A DNA stretch of 64,000 nt from Pseudomonadota bacterium. Its GTDB lineage: Bacteria; Myxococcota_A; Polyangia; Polyangiales; Polyangiaceae. The notes beneath the pieces are model-generated. The model saw only the letters and a list, made by a program, of their open reading frames with translations. It was not told where the DNA came from and did no database searches. Positions 58,649-64,000 of this stretch are shown here, piece by piece; within the stretch, counting starts at the first letter, position 1, and every line of letters begins with the position of its first letter. Location: assembly GCA_023428245.1 (NCBI GenBank), contig JAEYYX010000055.1, positions 1-64,000 on the forward strand. The letters are read 5' to 3'. Both the position numbers and the translations under genes were made by a program.

Positions 58649-59005
58649 ATGTCTCGTGTAAAGAGGGGTCCCTATCCGCGCCGTCGTCATAAGCGCGTTT
58701 TTAAGCAGACCAAGGGCTTCTGGGGCGGCCGTAAGAACCGCATCCGCCAAGCTGTGCTCTGTCTCTGGAAGAGCTGGCAGTACGCCTACGTCGGCCGCAA
58801 GCTCCGCAAGCGCGATTTCCGTGCTCTGTGGATCCAGCGTATCAACGCAGCCTGCCGGGAGAACGGCACCAGCTACTCGCGCTTCATGGGCAACCTGAAG
58901 TCAGCTGGCGTTGACCTCGACCGCAAGGTGCTCGCCGACATGGCGCTCAACGACGCCGCAGCATTCAAGAAGCTCACCGAGCTCGCTGCGAGCGCGAAGG
59001 CTTGA
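58649..59005 (+). CDS. rplT: 50S ribosomal protein L20
   Basis: Protein of 118 residues, normal length. It starts SRVKRGPYPRRRHKRVFKQTKGFWGGRKN, the L20 signature, and continues with LWIQRINAACRENGTSYSRFMGNLKSAGVDLDRKVLADMAL. It follows rpmI after 21 bases with AGAAAGGAAG as ribosome site. A terminator follows at 59051-59078. Confidence 0.98.
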   Translation: MSRVKRGPYPRRRHKRVFKQTKGFWGGRKNRIRQAVLCLWKSWQYAYVGRKLRKRDFRALWIQRINAACRENGTSYSRFMGNLKSAGVDLDRKVLADMALNDAAAFKKLTELAASAKA

Positions 59006-59050
59006 GGCGACATTCGCTCTCTCGAGAGAGCGAGCTTGTGGCAGCGAAAG

Positions 59051-59078
59051 ACGGCACCCCTTTGGGGCGCCGTTTCTC
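59051..59078 (+). terminator. Terminator after rplT
   Basis: Arms ACGGCACCCC (59051-59060) and GGGGCGCCGT (59064-59073) pair with one mismatch and are followed by TTCTC. Confidence 0.75.
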
Positions 59079-59157
59079 ATTTGCCAATCCGCTGAGCGTC
59101 TCGGGAGAGTCCGACGGGGCGTCATGGTGGGGCGCCTTGCGCCACATCGTCCCATGC

Positions 59158-60177
59158 ATGGAACTTGCAGCGCTGCATGAAATGACGCCACTCAAGGACA
59201 CCTGGCAGGTGCTGAAGGAGACGGGCAAACAATGGAGTGAGGATAATGTCACTCGGCTCGCAGCTTCACTTGCCTATTACACGCTGCTGTCGATCGCCCC
59301 TCTGATCATCTTTGTCGTAGCGGTGATGGGATGGGCGTTGGGCGAGGAGACGGCGCGCCAGCACATTGCAGGAGAAATGTCGGCCGTGGTGGGAGCTGGA
59401 GCTGCGGCAGCGGTCGAAACAATGGCCGAAAATGCCCGAGCTCCGGGCACCGGAGTGTTCGGAATCGCGATGGGCCTGGCAGTGTCTTTGTTCGGGGCCT
59501 CAGGCGTTTTTGGGGAGCTGCAGTCCGCTTTGAATACTGTCTGGGGCGTCGCGCCGAAGCCCGGCCGTGGCGTCTGGGGCATCGTAAAAGATCGCTTCTT
59601 TTCTTTTACCCTCGTTCTGGGCGTGGCTTTCTTGCTGCTCGTGTCGCTCGTGGTGAGCGCCGTTTTGACGTGGGTGGGTCAGGTGCTCGAGGAGTCGCTC
59701 CCAGGCGGGGCGACCGTTTGGCAAGTGCTCAACTTCGGCATTTCGTTTTCAGTCGTCACAGCCCTATTCGCTTTGATGTTCAAGAAGCTACCTGACGCGC
59801 GCGTAGAGTGGCGCGACGTCTGGGTGGGAGCCGTGGTCACCGCTGGGCTGTTCACGCTCGGAAAGTTCGGACTCGGCCTCTATCTCGGCAGCGTCGGAGT
59901 CTCTTCGGCCTATGGCGCGGCGGGCTCGATCGTTGCTTTTGTGATCTGGGTTTTCTTCTCGGCGCAGGTGTTGCTCATCGGAGCGGAGTTCACCGAGGTT
60001 TACGCTCGGCGGTTCGGTTCGACCATCACACCCGACACGGGCGCGGTGGCGGTCGAACAACCTCAAGTTACCTCTCCTCCGCCGGCGGGCGTTACGAGCG
60101 GACCGGCAAAAGGCCCGGCCATCTCGAACCGGGCCCAACAATCGACTCCCGAGTCGAGTGCGACTCCGAACCCCTGA
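59158..60177 (+). CDS. YihY/BrkB-type membrane protein
   Basis: Protein of about 339 residues. Six membrane segments and the family motifs LAASLAYYTLLSIAPLIIFVVAVMGW, ALNTVWGVAPKPGRGVWGIVKDRFFSF and WRDVWVGAVVTAGLFTLGKFGLGLYLG...YGAAGSIVAFVIWVFFSAQVLLIGAEFTEVYARRFG are those of the YihY/BrkB family (once called RNase BN). The C-terminal 40 residues are Pro/Ser-rich and cytoplasmic or periplasmic. Function is unknown; transport has been proposed. The start is uncertain: ATG 59158 or 59182 are the candidates lying beyond the rplT terminator. Its 3' end overlaps an opposite lipoprotein gene by 86 bases. Confidence 0.85.
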   Translation: MELAALHEMTPLKDTWQVLKETGKQWSEDNVTRLAASLAYYTLLSIAPLIIFVVAVMGWALGEETARQHIAGEMSAVVGAGAAAAVETMAENARAPGTGVFGIAMGLAVSLFGASGVFGELQSALNTVWGVAPKPGRGVWGIVKDRFFSFTLVLGVAFLLLVSLVVSAVLTWVGQVLEESLPGGATVWQVLNFGISFSVVTALFALMFKKLPDARVEWRDVWVGAVVTAGLFTLGKFGLGLYLGSVGVSSAYGAAGSIVAFVIWVFFSAQVLLIGAEFTEVYARRFGSTITPDTGAVAVEQPQVTSPPPAGVTSGPAKGPAISNRAQQSTPESSATPNP

Positions 60178-60448
60178 GCTCAGCCCGTCCTCGGCCGGCG
60201 TCCTCGGGGGCGTCACCCCCTCCGCCACTGCCTGCTAGAGACTGAACGCCGCCAGTTGCGAGCGTGCCGTCGGGCGGATTGTTCGGGGAATCAGGGGCGG
60301 GACGTGCGTTCACGCCTCCTGTCCCGACGAGCTCCTCTTCGCCGCCGAGGAGCGGGGATCGGGTGCCACAGGCGACCTCCGTGAACATCCAAAGTACTGC
60401 GAGCGCAGTCATGGACCATATTCGTCGTGTCGTGGGCACTCGACTCAT
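60092..60448 (-). CDS. Small lipoprotein, antisense to the end of the YihY-type gene
   Basis: Protein of 118 residues from ATG 60448, preceded by GGGAGGAAAG at ideal spacing. The signal peptide ends in a lipobox-like FTEVAC (Cys about residue 27), followed by GTRSPLLGGEEELVG and a Gly/Pro/Ser-rich tail of the type seen on other lipoproteins in this window. The last 86 bases overlap the 3' end of the convergent YihY-type gene, and the C-terminus there may simply reflect that gene's codons. Function unknown; the ribosome site and lipobox are the support. Confidence 0.6.
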   Translation of the reverse strand: MSRVPTTRRIWSMTALAVLWMFTEVACGTRSPLLGGEEELVGTGGVNARPAPDSPNNPPDGTLATGGVQSLAGSGGGGDAPEDAGRGRAELRGSESHSTRESIVGPGSRWPGLLPVRS

Positions 60449-60595
60449 GAGCTTTCCTCCCTTCGAAAACGCGCCGAGGGACCTCGGCCGAACTGATTGG
60501 TGTCTCAGGGGTCTCGATTGGGCGGAACTTGCTTGGCCCTGTCGGGGCACATTTTTCGAGGCGGGGGCGGGCCGGCAGTTTTACGGAGCCCGAAA

Positions 60596-61690
60596 ATGCG
60601 ACTAGACAAGGCCCACGTGTCCCCTTCCAGTCCGAGCGTCCTGGCCCAGCTCGAGGGCATCCAAGACCGATTCCGCGCCGCCCTTGCGGGCCTCGACTCC
60701 GAGCTTGCTCTGCGTACGGCGCGGGCCGAATTGCTGGGAAAGAAGGGCGAATTGACCGCGATCCTGCGCGGCATGGCCCAGGTGCCCCCCGACCAGAAGA
60801 AGCAGGTCGGTGAGGCGGTGAACCGGGTCCGCGAGGAGCTCGAAGCCATTTTCGAGACAGCTCTCGTCGACCTCAAGAAGGAGCAGCGGGCAGCGGAGCT
60901 GGCCGGCCCCCCCTTCGATCTCTCGATGCCCGGCCGTCCGATTCCTCGGGGCCATCGGCACCCGGTGTCCCTCGTCATGGACGAGGTGCTCGACATCTTC
61001 CGCTCCCTGGGCTTCGAAATCGCTTGGGGTCCTGAGGTCGAGCTCGAGGTGAACAACTTCGAAAAGCTCGCCTTCCCTCCGGATCACCCGGCGACCGACA
61101 TGCAGGACACCTTCTGGGTCGACGTAGCGGGCGCGCCGGCGAAGTGGCGGACTCTTCTGCGCACGCACACGAGCAGCGTGCAGGTGCGGGAGATGAGCGA
61201 TCACGGACCGCCCCTTGCGCTGGTGAGCGGCGGAGCCGTCTATCGGCGTGACGACGATGTCACGCACTCACCAATGTTCCACCAGATTGAAGGATTCTAC
61301 GTCGCACGGGACGTGTCCTTTTCGGAACTCAAGGGCGTATTGACCGCTTTTACTCAGCGTCTCTACGGCGAATCGACGCCGATTCGCTTTCGTCCGAGCT
61401 ATTTCCCGTTCGTCGAACCGGGCGCGGAGGCGGACGTGGGCTGCGTTTTCTGCCGTGAAGACGACGGTTCGCGCGCCGCATGCCGGGTCTGCAAGGGAAC
61501 CGGCTGGCTCGAGGTGCTCGGCTGCGGAATGATTCATCCTTCCGTGCTGACCGCGACTGGCATCGATCCTGAGTGGTATTCCGGGTTCGCCTTCGGGCTC
61601 GGCGTCGAACGGATCGCGATGCTTCGGTACGGCATTCCCGACATTCGTGTGCTCTTCGAGAACGACCCGCGCTTCCTTGCTCAGTTCTGA
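60596..61690 (+). CDS. pheS: Phenylalanyl-tRNA synthetase alpha subunit
   Basis: Protein of 364 residues from ATG 60596. The N-terminal coiled coil (about 15-105) is followed by the class II core: HPVSLVMDEVLDIFRSLGFEIAWGPEVE, TLLRTHTSSVQVREM (motif 2 region), RFRPSYFPFVEPGAEADV, GTGWLEVLGCGMIHPSVL and GFAFGLGVERIAMLRYGIPDIR (motif 3). CVFC and CRVC form the small zinc-ribbon insert seen in many PheS proteins. It charges tRNA-Phe together with PheT, which is not next to it here. No clear Shine-Dalgarno precedes the ATG. Confidence 0.96.
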   Translation: MRLDKAHVSPSSPSVLAQLEGIQDRFRAALAGLDSELALRTARAELLGKKGELTAILRGMAQVPPDQKKQVGEAVNRVREELEAIFETALVDLKKEQRAAELAGPPFDLSMPGRPIPRGHRHPVSLVMDEVLDIFRSLGFEIAWGPEVELEVNNFEKLAFPPDHPATDMQDTFWVDVAGAPAKWRTLLRTHTSSVQVREMSDHGPPLALVSGGAVYRRDDDVTHSPMFHQIEGFYVARDVSFSELKGVLTAFTQRLYGESTPIRFRPSYFPFVEPGAEADVGCVFCREDDGSRAACRVCKGTGWLEVLGCGMIHPSVLTATGIDPEWYSGFAFGLGVERIAMLRYGIPDIRVLFENDPRFLAQF

Positions 61691-62233
61691 GAAGGGGTTG
61701 ACGGTAAGTCGCTCGGGCTCTGCTCGAGTGTAGGCCCGCGCCAACAGGTCTTCCTCAACGCTGCTGACATCAGCTGCGCACAGACCGGGGCAAAACATCT
61801 CGAGCGTGATCGAAATGTCAGCCCGACGCTTGCCCGGACACTCGTCCGGGTGTGTCAGATGTGCGTCGCGACCGCGACTCGGGTGCCCTTGTGTGAAATC
61901 TTTGCAGCCGGTTCAGGCGTGATTCCGAGTGGTTGCCGAGGAGGGAGGGACGGCCTCGAAAGGGCGGAAACCAAACTGCAACGTAAGCCCGTAAGGTTTC
62001 GAGAACCGCGTCGTTCTAGCAGGGAGGAAGATGTCCTCGCCTCGCCCCGTATTCCTCTTTTTGTCCTTGGAAGCACGGAACCACCGCCCTGCCCCATCGG
62101 CCGGAACACTTCTTGCAAGTAACTCCGCAAGAGCGACGGATGGTTTCTCCGTCCGGTGCTTCCGGAATAACTGCACCTTAGCACGAGTTTCCGAATTGTC
62201 TTGTTCCTTTTCAAGACCGGTGAGGTCCCCATT
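61691..62233. other. Gene-free stretch before the sigma-factor gene
   Basis: Holds a perfect 7-base-pair hairpin CCCGGAC/GTCCGGG (61833-61850) that could end pheS transcription, though without a T run. No gene fits. The long, comparatively AT-rich tail (about 62160-62230) probably carries the promoter and leader of the sigma-factor gene; I could not pick a convincing -35/-10 pair. Confidence 0.5.
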
Positions 62234-63586
62234 ATGAATCAAGAACAGCGCCCCATTCGCAAGTCCACAGCTCAGGCCCGCGTTCATGCAGCCTCGGCCG
62301 TCCGCGCGCCCCGTTCCGTCGAGGGAGGAGCTGCGACCCCGATCGCCGTGCGTTCCGGCGGCAAGAGCGTCGTGCCCTCGCGTCGGGACGACGAGGGAGC
62401 TGATTCGGTTCTGAGCCGCTATTTTCGCGAGATGTCTGTGCACCAGGTGATGGGTGCGCACGAGGAGCTCGAAGCAGCGGAGGGGGTCGAGCGTGCGGAG
62501 GTCGACATGTGGCGCGCGCTGCTCTCGTATGCCCCTGCGACGCCTCATTTGCTGCGAGAGCTCGAGGCTCGGGCTCTCGAGGTGCCTGAGGAAGATCGCC
62601 CCGATCTGAACTCGGTGCACGAGCTCCGCGGACTGCTCGCGGCCACTGGGGGCAAGACTTTGACTCCCGAGCAGGCGGAGCGCTGGGCTTCGCTCTGTGC
62701 TGACTTGGCGCGGACCCTTCGTATGCCCGACTCAGATCGGCTCTGGATGAACCACGCCTCTGCGACAGCTCGTCGGATGACCCAAGAGCTTCATCCCGAC
62801 GAGTCCGAGCGACCGATCCTCGACGACAACGATGAGTATCGGAAGTTCGTGCAGCGCATCGATCGCGCCGACATGCGGCAGCAGCTCGCCAAGAACAAGT
62901 TCGTCAAGGCGAACCTACGGCTCGTGGTGAGCATCGCCCGCCGTTACAACCGCGGCCGTCTACCGCTGATCGATCTGATCCAGGAGGGCAACATCGGCCT
63001 CATGAAGGCCGTCGAGCGCTTCGATCACACTCGGGGATACCGCTTCTCGACGTACGCGTCCTGGTGGATCCGCCACGCGATCAGTCGTGCTCTCGCGGAC
63101 AAGGGTCGCGCCGTGCGCATCCCGGTGCACATGCTCGACACCTATAACCGCGTCGCCCGTGCCAAGCAGACGATTGCGGCGCGCATGGGTCGCGAAGCGA
63201 CGCCAGAGGAGCTCGAGAAAGAGACGGGCATTCCTCAGGAAAAGCTCGACAAGGTGAAGGACCTGTACGCCGACACGCCCTTCTCTTTGGATCGGCCAGT
63301 GGGTGACGAGGACGGACGAAAGTTCATCGACTTCCTTGTGGAAGAGGACACCCCTTCGCCTCACGACAGTCTCGCCGCGGAGCGATGGGCCTCTGAGGTG
63401 AAGAGGCTCCTGTCGACCCTCACGCCCATCGAATCGAACATCATTCGCTGGCGTTTCGGTCTCGACAACGAAGATGAGCTCACGCTCAAAGAGATCGGTG
63501 ACAAGTACAACCTGTCCCGCGAGCGAATTCGTCAGCTCCAAGAGCAGGCAATCTCCAAGATCCGGAAGCAGATGAGAGACTTCTAA
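62234..63586 (+). CDS. RpoD-family sigma factor (group 2 type)
   Basis: Protein of 450 residues from ATG 62234 (GTGAGG upstream). After a basic, disordered N-terminus comes region 1.2 (DSVLSRYFREMSVHQVMGAHEELEAAEG), then the long linker. Region 2 reads NLRLVVSIARRYNRGRLPLIDLIQEGNIGLMKAVERFDHTRGYRFSTYASWWIRHAISRAL, region 3 follows, and region 4 ends in LTLKEIGDKYNLSRERIRQLQEQAISKIRKQMRDF. Where RpoD has WWIRQAITRA, this has WWIRHAISRA, so -10 recognition may differ slightly. It lacks the long acidic insert of the housekeeping factor, so it is more likely an alternative factor of the SigB/SigC type known in myxobacteria. Confidence 0.9.
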   Translation: MNQEQRPIRKSTAQARVHAASAVRAPRSVEGGAATPIAVRSGGKSVVPSRRDDEGADSVLSRYFREMSVHQVMGAHEELEAAEGVERAEVDMWRALLSYAPATPHLLRELEARALEVPEEDRPDLNSVHELRGLLAATGGKTLTPEQAERWASLCADLARTLRMPDSDRLWMNHASATARRMTQELHPDESERPILDDNDEYRKFVQRIDRADMRQQLAKNKFVKANLRLVVSIARRYNRGRLPLIDLIQEGNIGLMKAVERFDHTRGYRFSTYASWWIRHAISRALADKGRAVRIPVHMLDTYNRVARAKQTIAARMGREATPEELEKETGIPQEKLDKVKDLYADTPFSLDRPVGDEDGRKFIDFLVEEDTPSPHDSLAAERWASEVKRLLSTLTPIESNIIRWRFGLDNEDELTLKEIGDKYNLSRERIRQLQEQAISKIRKQMRDF

Positions 63587-63608
63587 TAGTCCTCACGACT
63601 CAGGCGAA

Positions 63609-63650
63609 CCGAAGACCCCGCCGCGTGCGCGCCGGGGTCTTCGGCTATTT
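63609..63650. terminator. Bidirectional terminator
   Basis: Perfect 12-base arms, CCGAAGACCCCG (63609-63620) and CGGGGTCTTCGG (63633-63644), followed by CTATTT. It lies between the convergent sigma-factor and dehydrogenase genes. Confidence 0.85.
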
Positions 63651-64000
63651 AGCGACCCGAGAGGAAGCTCAGTTTTTGGAAGATGGCCTCCGGCATGTTT
63701 CGCACCACGGCCATGATGAAGAACCAGAATCGAGGCACGTAGACCTCACCCGCGCGCCTATCGATGGCCCGCACGATGCCGCGGGCTGCTTGGGGGATGC
63801 TCGCGAACACGGCATTCTTCTTGTGGCGGGTGGTCATCTTGGTGTCCACCGGTCCGAGCTTGATGGTGACGACGTGGGCCTTTCCCCAGAGCCTCGAGCG
63901 GAGGCCCTGCAGGTACAGAGTTAGGCCACCTTTCGCGGCCCCGTAGGTGTAGTTGCGGGGACGGCCTCGCACACCGGCGACTGAGGTGATGACAGCGAGC
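63649..64000 (-). CDS. Short-chain dehydrogenase/reductase, C-terminal part
   Basis: The window ends inside the gene; 117 residues are visible. The frame reads LAVITSVAGVRGRPRNYTYGAAKGGLTLYLQGL at the cut end, giving the SDR catalytic Ser (ITS) and YxxxK (YTYGAAK), then TIKLGPVDTKMT, the usual cofactor-adjacent motif. A C-terminal hydrophobic stretch (FWFFIMAVV) suggests membrane association. The substrate cannot be told from this part. Confidence 0.85.
   Translation of the reverse strand, partial: LAVITSVAGVRGRPRNYTYGAAKGGLTLYLQGLRSRLWGKAHVVTIKLGPVDTKMTTRHKKNAVFASIPQAARGIVRAIDRRAGEVYVPRFWFFIMAVVRNMPEAIFQKLSFLSGR

Overview
The window is high-GC bacterial chromosome, most likely from a myxobacterium (phylum Myxococcota, probably Polyangiales/Sorangiineae-like). 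The evidence is MYXO-CTERM-like tails on exported proteins (GH39 enzyme, subtilase), many lipoproteins with long Gly/Ser/Thr linkers after the lipobox, a CarA/CarH-type MerR regulator beside carotenoid genes, DUF1552/DUF1592 proteins, and NtrC-type regulators. There is no phage, IS element or CRISPR array, and most genes are in tightly overlapping operons.

Layout. 1-4.3 kb: the end of an unknown gene, then a DUF1592-type cytochrome lipoprotein and a DUF1552 protein. 4.3-17.5 kb: a large carotenoid locus. On the minus strand a lycopene cyclase (CrtL type), crtE, crtI, crtB, a CarA/CarH-like MerR regulator and a lone PAS protein follow each other, the enzymes with 4-base overlaps. Divergently, on the plus strand, lie crtC, a family-2 glycosyltransferase, an acyltransferase, a crtD-like desaturase and an exported protein of unknown function. 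A convergent CrtU-type desaturase/methyltransferase closes the locus. Together they suggest a monocyclic, possibly aromatic, carotenoid glycoside fatty-acid ester. 17.6-19 kb: a 42-residue membrane protein and a zinc metallopeptidase. 19-34.9 kb: an L-arabinose/arabinan utilisation locus (araA-araD-araB-GH39-Na+ symporter, LacI regulator, porin, two GH54 arabinofuranosidase lipoproteins, an exported mutarotase). Four of its promoters share one operator placed between -35 and -10; a fifth copy lies 20 kb away.

34.9-45.5 kb: MscS-type channel with a cyclic-nucleotide domain, two zinc-ribbon proteins, tRNA-Lys with nearby tRNA-derived repeats, an AsmA-like/GT51 transglycosylase, tadA, and nrdA-nrdB behind two NrdR-type boxes. 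45.5-54 kb: a CNNM/CorC-type membrane protein, two divergent MauG-like dihaem cytochromes, and a histidine kinase/NtrC-family regulator pair. 54-64 kb: tRNA-Arg(ACG), a possible small-RNA unit, a PDZ-thioredoxin lipoprotein joined to a subtilase, rpmI-rplT, a YihY-type membrane protein, pheS, an RpoD-family sigma factor, and the end of a short-chain dehydrogenase.

All assignments come from reading protein sequences and motifs. No database search was possible, so start sites, promoters and operators are predictions.
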